The notes: generated by a model from the sequence alone, not told the origin. 48,369 bases of DNA from an uncultured Coriobacteriaceae bacterium (GCA_944322305.1 CALUOP010000012.1:1-48369), one strand, 5' to 3'. Shown: positions 17,485 to 25,828, numbered from the stretch's first letter. A program made the numbers and translations.

Positions 17485-18762
17485 ATGCCCAAGAAGTTCT
17501 CCCAAGCAGAGCAGCGCGCCGCCGTCGCGCTTGCCAAAACACTCGCTGCCGCCCTGCCCGCCGCGCACCGCTCAAAGGCCAGCGGCATCGCCAGCGGCCT
17601 GGTGCGCCTGCGCAAGAACCCCACGCCCGCCGCAGACGTGCGCGAGGTACTCAAGCGCTACAGCGTGGGCAAGGATGCGCTGACCGCCCTGGCAGAGGCC
17701 GGGGTTTTGACGCCGGCCGGCGGCGAGGCCTACCGCATCGCGCTGCCGGACGCGGACACAGGCGGCGTCGAGCCCAAAGCGGGCGGCGACGGCACCGCCG
17801 CGCAAAGCGACCCCGGAGACGCGCGCGCCGACGCGGCCGCCCCCTCCAACTCCGCCGCCGACACCCCGAAGCGCAGCGAGGGCCCGCGCCGCCCGCACCC
17901 CCTTGCGCGCGCAACCACCATCCGCAAGCAGACGCCCGAGCTCACGGCGGTGCGCCGGCGCATCATCGACCTCGACCCGCGCCTGTGGATCAACGGCTAC
18001 CTGCTCAGCACGCCCGACGCCTTTGTTGACTACGAGCGCGAGCTCGGCATGCTGAGCGCCGCCATGGAGCGCTCCCTCACCATCGGGGACGGCACGCTCA
18101 CCACGCGCGAGCTCTCCTACCGCGTCTTCGGGGACGAGAAGTTCCTAGCCCTGGACTCCGAGGGCCGCAAGCTCCTGCGCCTGATGGGCGTGGCCGACCT
18201 GGTGCGCACCCGGCACGTGGCGAAGACCGACCTGCTCTCCTTCGTTCCCCGCCGGCGCCGTCACCCGCGCCTGGTGCTCTCGGAGAACCTCGACCCGTGG
18301 GCCAACATCCGCGACGCGCTGTTCGCCGAGAAGCGCACGCGCATCCTGGGCAAGCGCGTGGACGGCGCAGTGTTTGGCAACGGCCACCTGGCGATGGGGT
18401 CGCACCAGCTTTCCGACCTTGCGCTGACGCTCGCCGCCGAGCGGGTGCGCATCCTGTACTGGGGCGACCTCGACCGCGCGGGGCTGGCGATCCTCGCCGC
18501 CGTGGCGCGCGACGCGGCGTCGTCGGCTGTGCCGCTGGAAGTGAGGCCCTTTGCTCCCGCCTACCGCCTCATGCTCAAGCGCGCCATGAAGCGCTTCCCC
18601 AACCCGCTGGACAACAAGCCCACCGACCAGACCGAGGATCCCGCCGAGGGCCTTGCGCTGCTGGAGCCCCACCTCAAGGACAAGGAGGCGGCATACCTGC
18701 GCGCGCTCTTGGACGGCGCGCGCATGATCCCCCAGGAGATCGTTACCGCCGCCGACCTGTAG
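17485..18762 (+). CDS. JetD-like TOPRIM protein (DUF2220), orphan
   Basis: A 425-residue protein whose C-terminal half looks like the topoisomerase VI A-like TOPRIM domain of JetD (DUF2220). Visible are the TOPRIM Glu in LVLSENLDPW (Glu about 267) and the acidic pair in ILYWGDLDRAGLAIL (Asp about 328 and 330). JetD is the nuclease subunit of Wadjet, the SMC-like JetABCD system that cuts circular plasmid DNA. No JetA, JetB or JetC gene is present on either side, so this is an orphan. Residues about 90-140 are a low-complexity Ala/Asp/Pro linker after a small helical N-terminal domain. GAGGAG precedes the ATG. A weak hairpin sits just upstream (about 17371-17397). Confidence 0.8.
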   Translation: MPKKFSQAEQRAAVALAKTLAAALPAAHRSKASGIASGLVRLRKNPTPAADVREVLKRYSVGKDALTALAEAGVLTPAGGEAYRIALPDADTGGVEPKAGGDGTAAQSDPGDARADAAAPSNSAADTPKRSEGPRRPHPLARATTIRKQTPELTAVRRRIIDLDPRLWINGYLLSTPDAFVDYERELGMLSAAMERSLTIGDGTLTTRELSYRVFGDEKFLALDSEGRKLLRLMGVADLVRTRHVAKTDLLSFVPRRRRHPRLVLSENLDPWANIRDALFAEKRTRILGKRVDGAVFGNGHLAMGSHQLSDLALTLAAERVRILYWGDLDRAGLAILAAVARDAASSAVPLEVRPFAPAYRLMLKRAMKRFPNPLDNKPTDQTEDPAEGLALLEPHLKDKEAAYLRALLDGARMIPQEIVTAADL

Positions 18763-18804
18763 GCAGCGCGCGGGCGGGCGGCTCAGCCTGTCGGCGGGCC
18801 TCAA

Positions 18805-18828
18805 AAAACTCCGCCCAAAACTCCGCCC
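18805..18828 (+). promoter_or_regulatory. Perfect tandem 12-mer upstream of the ABC transporter operon
   Basis: AAAACTCCGCCC occurs twice head to tail (18805-18816 and 18817-18828), 90 bases before the ATPase gene. OmpR-type regulators often bind direct repeats spaced about one helical turn. The response regulator at 22444 is a natural candidate, but this is inference. No clear -35/-10 pair was recognised after it. Confidence 0.45.
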
Positions 18829-18917
18829 GTTAACCCCTCGTTACACCTTGGCCCGAGCATAGAAGGCGTTCCCAAACGCGGCGCGGCACCCGCCCGCCGC
18901 AACGAGAAAGGACGCCC

Positions 18918-19664
18918 ATGACCTTCACGCTCGAAACGCGCGGGCTCACCAAGCGCTTCGGCCGGGGCAGCAACGCCCAGACCGCCGTGGCCGACGTGAG
19001 CCTGCACCTCAAACCCGGCGAGGTGTACGCCCTGCTCGGCCCCAACGGCGCCGGCAAGTCCACCACGCTCAAGATGCTCTGCGGCATGCTGCGGCCAAGC
19101 GGCGGCGAGATCCTCTTCGACGGCCGCCCGTGGTGCCGCGAGGACCTCTACGCAACCGGCTCGCTCATAGAGGAGCCGCCGCTGTACCCCAACCTCACCG
19201 CGCGCGAGAACCTGCGCGTGCGCACCACGCTGCTGGGCCTGCCCGAGCGCCGCATCGACGAGGTGCTCTCGATCGTCGACCTCGCCAACACCGGCACCAA
19301 GCGCGCCGGGCGCTTCTCGCTCGGCATGAAGCAGCGCCTGGGGATCGCGCTGGCGCTTCTCGCCCATCCGCGGCTGCTGGTGCTGGACGAGCCCACCAAC
19401 GGGCTCGACCCTCTGGGCATCGAGGAGCTGCGCGACCTCATCCGCAGCTTCGCCGCCCAAGGCATCACCGTGCTCGTGAGCTCGCACATCCTCTCCGAGG
19501 TGCAGCAGATGGCAGACTCCGTGGGCATCATCACCCGCGGCCGCCTAGCCTACGAGAATCGCCTGCACACGGGCGAGAACCTCGAGCAGCTCTTCATGGA
19601 CGTGTGCCGCCGCAGCCGCGACCAGGTCCGCGCGGGAGGTGAGCGCCATGGCGAGCATGTGTAA
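18918..19664 (+). CDS. Antibiotic-peptide self-protection ABC transporter, ATP-binding protein (LanF/BcrA-like)
   Basis: Cytoplasmic ATPase of an ABC exporter that protects against lantibiotics or bacitracin. The 248 residues show Walker A (GPNGAGKST, about 41-49), the LanF/BcrA-type Q-loop replacement around GSLIEEPPLYPNLTARENL (Glu in place of the usual Gln), the signature FSLGMKQRLGIA, Walker B (LLVLDEPTNGLDPLG) and the switch His in VLVSSHILSEV. The Glu-for-Gln pattern is typical of lantibiotic immunity ATPases. It overlaps the first permease by 17 bases and heads the operon. No lantibiotic biosynthesis genes are in the window, so resistance to foreign peptides is as likely as self-immunity. 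Confidence 0.88.
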   Translation: MTFTLETRGLTKRFGRGSNAQTAVADVSLHLKPGEVYALLGPNGAGKSTTLKMLCGMLRPSGGEILFDGRPWCREDLYATGSLIEEPPLYPNLTARENLRVRTTLLGLPERRIDEVLSIVDLANTGTKRAGRFSLGMKQRLGIALALLAHPRLLVLDEPTNGLDPLGIEELRDLIRSFAAQGITVLVSSHILSEVQQMADSVGIITRGRLAYENRLHTGENLEQLFMDVCRRSRDQVRAGGERHGEHV

Positions 19665-20562
19665 GGCGATAAGCGTAAGCGCCCGCGGTGCCGAGGACGC
19701 AGCCCGAAGCTTGGGCAGGGACGGCGGCGCACGCGCCGCCGGGCGACCGGAAACGGGCACGCACAGCACCCCGCGTGTGGCAAGCGCGGCGCCCCGCAGG
19801 CGCCCCGGCACCCTGCGGGCGGCCTTTGCCGCCGAGGTACTCAAGGCGCGGCGGGCAGCCCCGGTGCGCCTTGCCGTTGTCATGGCGCTGCCCATGCCGA
19901 TCCTGGGCGCGATGCCCTACGCCGGCCACCAGTCGTTCAGCGCGTGGAACTACTGGTACGCGCTGTTTCTGCCGGTGACGCTCGCGCTGGTTTCGGCGTG
20001 CGTGGCGCAGGCGGACGCGCGCCTCAAGATGCGCGCGCTCCTGGGCCAGGGCGTGCCGCTCGCCCGCGCTTGGTGGGCCAAGGCACTGTGGTGCCTTACG
20101 CTCTCAGCCGGGGCCAACCTGATCGTCTTCGGCATCTACCTGGCGGGCTCCGCCTTTTCCGCGCAGGGCCTCACCCTGCCCGGCACGCTCACCATGCTCG
20201 CCTGCGCGGCGGTGAACACCGTCACCGCCGCATGGATGATCCCCGTCGGGCTTTTCCTCACCACGCGGGCCGGCATGCTCGCCGGCATCTTCGCGCCGCT
20301 CGCCGCGCAGCTGGTAGGCGGCTTTGCCTGGTCGCTCATACCGCTGCCGCAGCTGTTCCCGCCGAGCGCCTCCATGGTGCTGCCCACCTCGTTCATCCCC
20401 GTGCTGCCGAGCGGCGAGCCCCTTGCGGCCGACACGGCGCTGGGCGGCGCGCTTGCCGCCAACGGCGCACTCACCGTAGGCGGCCTTGCCGTGTGCGCGC
20501 TCGCCTTTGTTGCGCTCACGGCGGCAACAGCCGCGTGGTTCTCGCGCTCGGAAGAGAGGTGA
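19648..20562 (+). CDS. LanE/MutE-like ABC transporter permease
   Basis: A 304-residue membrane permease. An unusually long, Arg/Ala/Gly-rich cytoplasmic stretch (residues 1-60) precedes about six hydrophobic segments (for example MPILGAMPYAG and TVTAAWMIPVGLFLTTRAG). The order ATPase, permease, permease with these lengths matches LanFEG transporters. The start at 19648 is preceded by GGGAGGTGA inside the ATPase gene, so translation is coupled. An earlier in-frame GTG at 19639 would lie inside that site and is less likely. It probably pairs with the next permease and the ATPase. Confidence 0.8.
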   Translation: MASMCKAISVSARGAEDAARSLGRDGGARAAGRPETGTHSTPRVASAAPRRRPGTLRAAFAAEVLKARRAAPVRLAVVMALPMPILGAMPYAGHQSFSAWNYWYALFLPVTLALVSACVAQADARLKMRALLGQGVPLARAWWAKALWCLTLSAGANLIVFGIYLAGSAFSAQGLTLPGTLTMLACAAVNTVTAAWMIPVGLFLTTRAGMLAGIFAPLAAQLVGGFAWSLIPLPQLFPPSASMVLPTSFIPVLPSGEPLAADTALGGALAANGALTVGGLAVCALAFVALTAATAAWFSRSEER

Positions 20563-20567
20563 GCGGC

Positions 20568-21479
20568 ATGCGGAACCCCTTGCGGCGGCGCACCACACCC
20601 GCGCCTGCTCGCCATCTGCGGCGCGCGGGCAAGCAGCAGCACACGCCTGCCGCGCCCCTTCCTGACGCGCCGCGCATGACGTTTCCCCGCGCGCTCCGCT
20701 CCGAGCTGCTGCGCCTTGCGCGCTCGCCCCTTCTGGCGGCGCACGTTGCCTGCGGCCTTGCAGGCGGCGTGGCCTGCGGGGCGTACTTCTCCGTGGCAAG
20801 GTGGGACACCGCGCTGGGCGCCGACGCCTACGCGCAGTTCCTCGGCGCCATGATGCCGCTCATGACCGGCATCGCCTGCGGACTGGCGGTGGACGAGGAG
20901 CGCCGGGCCGGACAGCTCGCCAACCTCACGGCGCTCCCCCACCGCGCCACGGCTGTCTTGGCCAAGCTCGCGGCGCTCGTGATCTCGGGCGCGCTTGCGC
21001 TGGCGCTCGCCTTCGGGGTGTTCGGCGCCATCCTTGCCGGCGTCGGGCGCCTGACCGTAAGCCCCCTTACGCTGCTTGCCGCCGGGATGGGCGCGCTTGC
21101 CGGCAGTCTGACGCTCTATGCGCTCGCGCTTTGGCTGGCCTTGCGCTTCGGCCGAAACGTCGCCATCGGCGTAGGCGCGGCAGGGTTGCTTCTGGCGTTC
21201 TTCTCGGTAGGCGGGCTTGCCCACGGCCTCATGACCGGCGAGCTCACAGGCGCGGCGCCGGCCGGCGTACTCGGCTTCCTGCCGTTTTCCTGGGCGGCGC
21301 GCCTCGCCTCCCTCGGCATCGAGGGTGCCATCGCCGCCGCCCGCAGCGCCGCCCAGGTGGCATCAGTCAAGAGCGCCGCCGCTGCGTGTGCGGTGCCCTG
21401 CGCCGTGCTCAGCCTTGTTGCCGTGGCCGCGCTCGCCTGGTGGTTCTGCCGCTTCGAAGACGGGAGGACCGATGCGTAA
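20568..21479 (+). CDS. LanG-like ABC transporter permease
   Basis: Second membrane subunit, 303 residues, with a basic N-terminal 40 residues and then six hydrophobic helices. The first soluble motif FPRALRSELLRLARSPLLAAHVACG and the following MMPLMTGIACGLAVDEERRAGQLANL are typical of LanG/BcrB-type permeases. The ATG lies 5 bases after the stop of the previous permease, with AGAGAGGTGA before it. Its own stop overlaps the start of the YxeA-like gene. It presumably forms the transport channel with the other permease. Confidence 0.8.
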   Translation: MRNPLRRRTTPAPARHLRRAGKQQHTPAAPLPDAPRMTFPRALRSELLRLARSPLLAAHVACGLAGGVACGAYFSVARWDTALGADAYAQFLGAMMPLMTGIACGLAVDEERRAGQLANLTALPHRATAVLAKLAALVISGALALALAFGVFGAILAGVGRLTVSPLTLLAAGMGALAGSLTLYALALWLALRFGRNVAIGVGAAGLLLAFFSVGGLAHGLMTGELTGAAPAGVLGFLPFSWAARLASLGIEGAIAAARSAAQVASVKSAAAACAVPCAVLSLVAVAALAWWFCRFEDGRTDA

Positions 21480-21894
21480 TACACGCCGGATTCCCCACGT
21501 CCTTGTGCTTCTCGCCCTGGGCGCGTGTGTTGTCGGCGCGACGCAGGCGCTGCACGGTAGCGGCTGGGGCCCTGCGCTCAGATCCGTTGCGGACCGGCTG
21601 CTGCCCAACCCCACGGTGTTGATGTACGTCCACGCGCCTGCGGCGGAAAGCTACGCCGAGACTTACACCGACGCCACCGGCGCAGGCGCCAACTACGTGT
21701 ACCACGTAGTTGGCGCCGATGCCCGCGGCGCCACCCGCGAGCTTCAGCTCATCTTCTTCGGGGCTAAAGCGGACGGCACAGGCTTGCTCGAGATCGAGGC
21801 GAAAGGCGGCACCGGCGTGCGCTACCATCACGTAGCCGAAGCCAACGTGCCAACCGCAGCGCTCGAGGCTCTCCGAACACCAGGACCGGAGTAG
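21472..21894 (+). CDS. YxeA-like (DUF1093) secreted or membrane-anchored protein
   Basis: A 140-residue protein with one N-terminal hydrophobic segment (HVLVLLALGACVVGATQAL) and an exported domain containing a Tyr-rich core (TGAGANYVYHVVGADARGA, ELQLIFFG). This matches the YxeA family, which often sits next to antimicrobial-peptide ABC transporters and may modulate or sense peptide. The ATG overlaps the permease stop by 8 bases and GGGAGGACC precedes it, so it belongs to the operon. The family function is not known. Confidence 0.7.
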   Translation: MRNTRRIPHVLVLLALGACVVGATQALHGSGWGPALRSVADRLLPNPTVLMYVHAPAAESYAETYTDATGAGANYVYHVVGADARGATRELQLIFFGAKADGTGLLEIEAKGGTGVRYHHVAEANVPTAALEALRTPGPE

Positions 21895-22026
21895 GCGCAC
21901 GGCATCGGCAGCGGCTCGCCCAATCCGTCCATGCTGCCCGCTGCCGGCTCTGCACTATTCGCCGAAGCAAAGCAACGGGGTAGAATCAAACCAACGAACC
22001 ATCTGACGATGCGGGAGCGTGATGGT

Positions 22027-22335
22027 ATGCCAGCTATCATGGACTACCAGCCTGTTGTTGTTCAAGCCGTTCCCGGCCCCGGGAAAACCGTATATGCTTA
22101 CTTCTCCGATGGCTCCATACGTCATGTCAACGTGCAGCCCCTGATCAAGCGTGGCGGGGTCTTCGATGCCCTTGCGGACGACGCCGTTTTTTGCGAACGC
22201 CTAACCGTCCTCAACAACACCGTTGCTTGGGACATCGCCGGCAATCGAGATGAAACCCGCTGCATCGACCTCGACCCGTGGAAGCTCTATCAAGACTCCC
22301 CCGCCGTTGCCGACCCTCTGAATCCGGCAGCATAG
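22027..22335 (+). CDS. DUF2442 family small protein
   Basis: A 102-residue cytoplasmic protein. The pattern KTVYAYFSDGSIRHVNVQPL followed by GVFDALADDAVFCERLTV and NTVAWD resembles DUF2442, whose members are often paired with DUF4160 proteins in toxin-antitoxin-like modules. No DUF4160 gene follows directly here; one lies 3 kb downstream (25483). A candidate promoter is TTCGCC, 17 bases, TAGAAT (about 21958-21986). The gene has its own promoter-like sequence and separates the transporter genes from their two-component system, so it looks inserted. An ATG at 22039 is an alternative start. Confidence 0.65.
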   Translation: MPAIMDYQPVVVQAVPGPGKTVYAYFSDGSIRHVNVQPLIKRGGVFDALADDAVFCERLTVLNNTVAWDIAGNRDETRCIDLDPWKLYQDSPAVADPLNPAA

Positions 22336-22443
22336 ACCAAGCCTGCCCGCCGCCAGCACTGACCCCGCCGCGCCGTTATCGTTTTGTTAGGCTTTCCCGG
22401 TATCATGGCCGAGGTAGCAAAACGAGAGAAGGTCAGCTACGCC

Positions 22444-23106
22444 ATGGCGCGCATCCTTTGCATAGACGACGAAGAGGCGATTCTCGCAGTTCTTGCCCGC
22501 GTGCTCAAGCGCGACGGACACCAGGTAACGGGTGTTACCCGGCCACAAGACGCCCTTGAGCTCGACCTTGCACGCTGCGACCTGATCCTCACCGACGTCA
22601 TGATGCCTGGTATGGACGGCTTCGAGCTCGTACGGCGCCTGCGCCCCGCCTTTGACGGCCCCATCCTCTTCCTCACCTCCAAGGTGGCCGAGGAGGACGC
22701 CGTAACCGGGCTGGGGCTCGGCGCGGACGACTACATTCGCAAGCCCTTCGGCGCCGCCGAGCTGCGCGCCAAGGTGGCGGCGCACCTCAGGCGCGAGCGG
22801 CGCGAGCACACCCACGCGCTTTCCTTTGGACCCGTGCGCCTGAACCTGACGGCATGCGAGCTTGCGGTAAACGGCGCACCCGTTGCCCTCACCCCCACCG
22901 AGTACGAGATCTGCGCGTTTTTAGCCCGCCACCCCGGCCAGGTGTTCAGCCGCGCGCAGATCCGCGAGGCGGTGCTGGGATGGAACGCCGAGGTTGACGA
23001 CGCAGCAATCTCCATGCAGGTAAGCCGCGCGCGCAAAAAGATCGCCGCGGCGGGGGCAGAGCCCATCGCAACGGTGTGGGGCATGGGGTACAAATGGCAG
23101 GCGTAA
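22444..23106 (+). CDS. OmpR/PhoB-family response regulator
   Basis: Two-component DNA-binding regulator of 220 residues. The receiver domain (1-115) has the acidic pair in CIDDEE, the phospho-acceptor Asp about 51 in LILTDVMMPGMDGF, the Thr in LFLTSK and Lys about 100 in YIRKPF. The C-terminal winged helix contains LTPTEYEICAFLARHPGQVFSR and ends with GMGYKW. The start at 22444 gives the usual N-terminus MARILCIDDE; an ATG at 22405 would add 13 unusual residues and overlaps a TATCAT box. It overlaps the kinase gene by 13 bases. It probably controls the transporter operon upstream. Confidence 0.92.
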   Translation: MARILCIDDEEAILAVLARVLKRDGHQVTGVTRPQDALELDLARCDLILTDVMMPGMDGFELVRRLRPAFDGPILFLTSKVAEEDAVTGLGLGADDYIRKPFGAAELRAKVAAHLRRERREHTHALSFGPVRLNLTACELAVNGAPVALTPTEYEICAFLARHPGQVFSRAQIREAVLGWNAEVDDAAISMQVSRARKKIAAAGAEPIATVWGMGYKWQA

Positions 23107-24698
23107 CGCGCCGGGACGCCGGCGCGCAGGCGCGTGCGGCAAGCGAGAGCAACCGGGCAACGGACGGCGGCGCTGCGGACGAAAAGCCTGGATGCCCGCT
23201 GAGGCGGAAGCGCCCCGCGCCGGCAGCCCGGCACGGCATACCGCTTGCCGCGGTTATCGCCCGCTACTTCTTTTACGCGCTGGTGGGGATAGCGCTTGCA
23301 TGGGTTGCAGCGTTTTCCGGCCTGTCCGCAGGCATCAACACGGGAGCGGTGTATGCCGCCAACTGGGGGCCGGCCAATGCCGACGCCGTAGCCGAGACGC
23401 TCGCTGCGCAGGGCGCCTTCAATGCCGAGGACGTGCCAAGCGCCTATCGCTACCTGGTGCTCGAGGCGGACGGCTCGACCCGTGCCACCGACATGGACGA
23501 GGCCCGCGCGGAGCAAGCGCGCGAGGTTGCCGACGCCGAGCTTTTTGGCGGGAGCGCCGACGCGCAGCCCGGCGAAGCCCAGATGGTGGGCCGCGGCGGC
23601 ACCACCTACATAGCGTTTACGCTGGCAGACGGCAGCAGGTGTATCCTTACCTGCCGCTACCTGCCCGAGTTCGCAAACCGCACGCTGCGCGACACCTTGC
23701 CCAACCCGCAGGACGTCATGCTCGTGGGCGGCGCGCTTGCCAGCGTGGCGGTTATTGCGGCGGTGACGCACCGCGCCGGGCGCGTGATACGCCGCAAGAT
23801 CTCCCCGCTGCTGAGCGTGGCCGAGCTCGTGGGACGCGAGGAGCTCGACTTTGCGGTGGACACGAGCAACGTGCGCGAGGTAAACGAGGTGTTAGCCGCC
23901 ATGGAGCGGATGCGCGGCTCGCTCAAGGATTCACTGGAGGCCCGGTGGCGCGCCGAACGCGCCCAGCGCGACCAGGTGGCCGCCCTGGCCCACGACCTCA
24001 AAACGCCGCTCACGGTGATCCGTGCCAACGCTGACTACGTTTCTGAGGAGCTTGCCGAAGCACCGGAGGACGAGAACCTCACCGCTGCGGCGCGGGGCGA
24101 GCTTGCCGATGCGGCACGCGACATCGCAGCCGGTACCGAGCGCTTGGACGGCTATGTGCGCTTGCTTATCGAAGCATCGCGCGGCGGGCACGTGGGCGCA
24201 AAGGCATCGGTTGCGCCCGGCGAGCTGTGCACGCGGATCGCTGATGAGGCGACCGCGCTTGTCCGCGCGCGGGGGCTTGCCTTCACGGATGACGTTGACC
24301 CTGCGGTGGCCGAGGCGGCGGATGCGCTTCTCGACCGCGACGCGGTGACGCGGGCAGCTATGAACCTGGTTGCCAACGCGGCAGACCATGCACGCAGCGC
24401 CGTGCGTCTTTCGTGCACGATTGGTGAAGGCGCCCTGGTAGTTGAGGTGGCGGACGACGGGCCGGGCTTCTCACCCGCCGCGCTTGAGCACGGCCGCGAG
24501 CGCTTCTTCACCGACGATGCCGCCCGTACCTCCGCCGGCGCGGGTGAGCCGCACTACGGTATAGGTTTGGCCGTATCGGCCGAGGTGGCCGAGAACTGCG
24601 GCGGCACGCTTGAGCTCGCCAACCGCCATGGAGCGGACGGGGCTGTTGCGGGCGCCGTGGCTACGCTGGTGATCCCGCTTGAGGCGGGAGAGCGGTAG
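23094..24698 (+). CDS. Sensor histidine kinase
   Basis: Membrane sensor of 534 residues, partner of the response regulator it overlaps. A disordered basic N-terminus (1-48) precedes TM1 (about 52-76), an extracellular domain of about 130 residues and TM2 (about 207-225). A HAMP-like segment, the phosphorylated His about 300 in ALAHDLKTPLTVIRANADYV, the N box MNLVANAADHA and the G box VADDGPGFSP follow. The sizeable outside domain fits direct ligand sensing, unlike BceS-type kinases, which have almost none. The start overlaps the regulator's last codons (AAATGGCAGGCGTAA), so translation is coupled. Confidence 0.9.
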   Translation: MAGVTRRDAGAQARAASESNRATDGGAADEKPGCPLRRKRPAPAARHGIPLAAVIARYFFYALVGIALAWVAAFSGLSAGINTGAVYAANWGPANADAVAETLAAQGAFNAEDVPSAYRYLVLEADGSTRATDMDEARAEQAREVADAELFGGSADAQPGEAQMVGRGGTTYIAFTLADGSRCILTCRYLPEFANRTLRDTLPNPQDVMLVGGALASVAVIAAVTHRAGRVIRRKISPLLSVAELVGREELDFAVDTSNVREVNEVLAAMERMRGSLKDSLEARWRAERAQRDQVAALAHDLKTPLTVIRANADYVSEELAEAPEDENLTAAARGELADAARDIAAGTERLDGYVRLLIEASRGGHVGAKASVAPGELCTRIADEATALVRARGLAFTDDVDPAVAEAADALLDRDAVTRAAMNLVANAADHARSAVRLSCTIGEGALVVEVADDGPGFSPAALEHGRERFFTDDAARTSAGAGEPHYGIGLAVSAEVAENCGGTLELANRHGADGAVAGAVATLVIPLEAGER

Positions 24699-25216
24699 GC
24701 AAGCGGTTCCTTTGGGGACGAAAGGGACTGGCCCAAGAGTTGCGCCTGAAGCATAGCAAAAACGAGGCGGAAGCGCCCATTCCTGGAGTCCTGTGCGCCC
24801 ATACCTCATCGAGCGAGGCACCAAGCACACGCACAGAGCGAGCGCCCGGTCGATTTGCTCGTACAGCTATAAGACGATTGCCGTATTCGTACTAATCGTC
24901 TCAGTACGATTCTTGGAATCGTACGCAAATCGTGCGACGATTGACGAAAGCGTGATGGGTGTTTCACGATCCAGCCACCGTGGGCTTCGCGGCTTTCACG
25001 CCGGCACCGCCACAAAAGCTGACAGCGCGGAGCGAACATCATGGATTCTGAAGCAACGCTCCGTGAGGAAGTCATCGGGACGCAGGGCACTCAGGCCAAG
25101 CGGTGCAAGAGCCCTCCCCGTCGGCAAGCGTGAGCAGAACGTCAAGCATCCATGTAGCCGCAAACACCTTTGTGGGTACAATGAGCAAAGTTGCAAAGCA
25201 AGCAGTGGAGGTAGCC
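24699..25216. other. Gene-free spacer with several palindromes
   Basis: About 520 bases with no convincing gene. Just after the kinase stop a hairpin can form from GTTCCTTT and AAAGGGAC (about 24707-24729), which may end the operon transcript. The middle (24850-24960) is AT-rich and full of CGATT/AATCG words, described separately. Near the end TACAAT at 25177-25182 is a plausible -10 box for the small gene at 25217. Confidence 0.45.
24872..24924. repeat. Two adjacent inverted repeats of ATCGT-type words
   Basis: AGACGATT (24872-24879) and AATCGTCT (24894-24901) are perfect arms 14 bases apart. Directly after them GTACGATTC and GAATCGTAC (24904-24912 and 24916-24924) form a perfect 9-bp palindrome around TTG. 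Further half-sites (CGATTTGCTCGTAC, CAAATCGTGCGACGATT) flank them. This looks like a multi-site protein-binding or recombination region. No coding frame crosses it convincingly. Confidence 0.6.
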
Positions 25217-25483
25217 GTGGTTCGCCCTTATGTCCAATTCCCCGACGAGACGGTCATCGCCTACGGCGACATCCGCGACGATCAAACCGTTGAGGTCATC
25301 GTTGAGCGTCCGCGCGACTGGGGCTTCGACACCGCGCGCTGCCTCATGCCGGCATACCGGTGGTTCGATGTGGACGGCTTCTCTCCGAGCGACCTCGAAA
25401 AGCTCGAATCGTTCCTGCGCGATAATGCGCCCCTCATTTTTGAGTTTGCCAGCGATCCCGAAAGCGGATGGAAGGCCGCCTGA
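25217..25483 (+). CDS. Small protein upstream of DUF4160 (unknown)
   Basis: An 88-residue acidic protein not recognised with confidence. Visible parts are FPDETVIAYGDIRDDQTVEVIVERPRD split by GFDTARCLMPAYRWFDVDGFS and a helical DLEKLESFLRDNAPLIFEFA. Its stop overlaps the DUF4160 start (TGATG), a tight coupling typical of toxin-antitoxin pairs, so it may be the partner of that protein. The GTG at 25217 is preceded by GTGGAGG five bases before it. An ATG at 25181 is in frame but has no ribosome site and falls within a -10-like box. Confidence 0.6.
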   Translation: MVRPYVQFPDETVIAYGDIRDDQTVEVIVERPRDWGFDTARCLMPAYRWFDVDGFSPSDLEKLESFLRDNAPLIFEFASDPESGWKAA

Positions 25484-25761
25484 TGCCTACGATCCTTACG
25501 CTGGGGAGATATGTCCTGTTCTTCTGGATGAATGAGCCCGGGGAGCCCGTTCATGTTCATGTTGCCGTTCGCAGGCCGACGGAACATGCGACAAAGTTTT
25601 GGCTGACTGAAGATGGCGGCTGTGTCCTCGCGAGCAATGGGAGCAACCTCTCCGCTAAAGAGCTTCGGAAACTCGCCAACTTCATCGCGTATAACCACGG
25701 GCGCATCTGTACCGCATGGAAAGACACCTTTAAAACCGATACGCTGCGGTTTTATCGTTAG
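25483..25761 (+). CDS. DUF4160 domain protein
   Basis: A 92-residue protein starting MPTILTLGRYVLFFWMNEPG, followed by VHVHVAVRR, a short beta-rich core and a closing helix (LSAKELRKLANFIAYNH, W). This is the DUF4160 pattern, in which the His pair in HVHV is conserved. Members usually lie beside DUF2442 or similar small proteins and are thought to be part of toxin-antitoxin-like modules, without proven activity. The start was taken at the overlapping TGATG junction; an ATG at 25468 is possible. Its 3' end runs over the remnant of a PIN toxin gene on the other strand. Confidence 0.75.
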   Translation: MPTILTLGRYVLFFWMNEPGEPVHVHVAVRRPTEHATKFWLTEDGGCVLASNGSNLSAKELRKLANFIAYNHGRICTAWKDTFKTDTLRFYR

Positions 25762-25828
25762 TACGCACCCGGCCCCACGCCGTCACGAGCACGTTGGCGT
25801 CGACGAGACCCCTGACCAGGCAACTCAC
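25730..25828 (-). pseudogene. Truncated PIN-domain (VapC-like) toxin
   Basis: On the minus strand, a GTG at 25828 overlaps the stop of the small gene before it. It opens a frame reading MSCLVRGLVDANVLVTAWGR, the characteristic first strand of a PIN ribonuclease with its first catalytic Asp in LVDANVLVTA. After about 20 residues the similarity ends and the frame closes at 25730 inside the DUF4160 gene of the opposite strand. The other catalytic acids are absent, so only a stub remains. The toxin was probably cut off when the DUF4160 pair moved in. Confidence 0.65.

Noticed and set aside
18918-24698. Complete lantibiotic biosynthesis cluster
   Set aside because: No precursor peptide, LanB/LanC/LanM or LanT/LanP genes were found; only transport and signalling parts are present.
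24793-25293. Gene covering the palindrome cluster
   Set aside because: The frame has an Arg/Ser-rich random composition and crosses the palindromes and the next gene's promoter.
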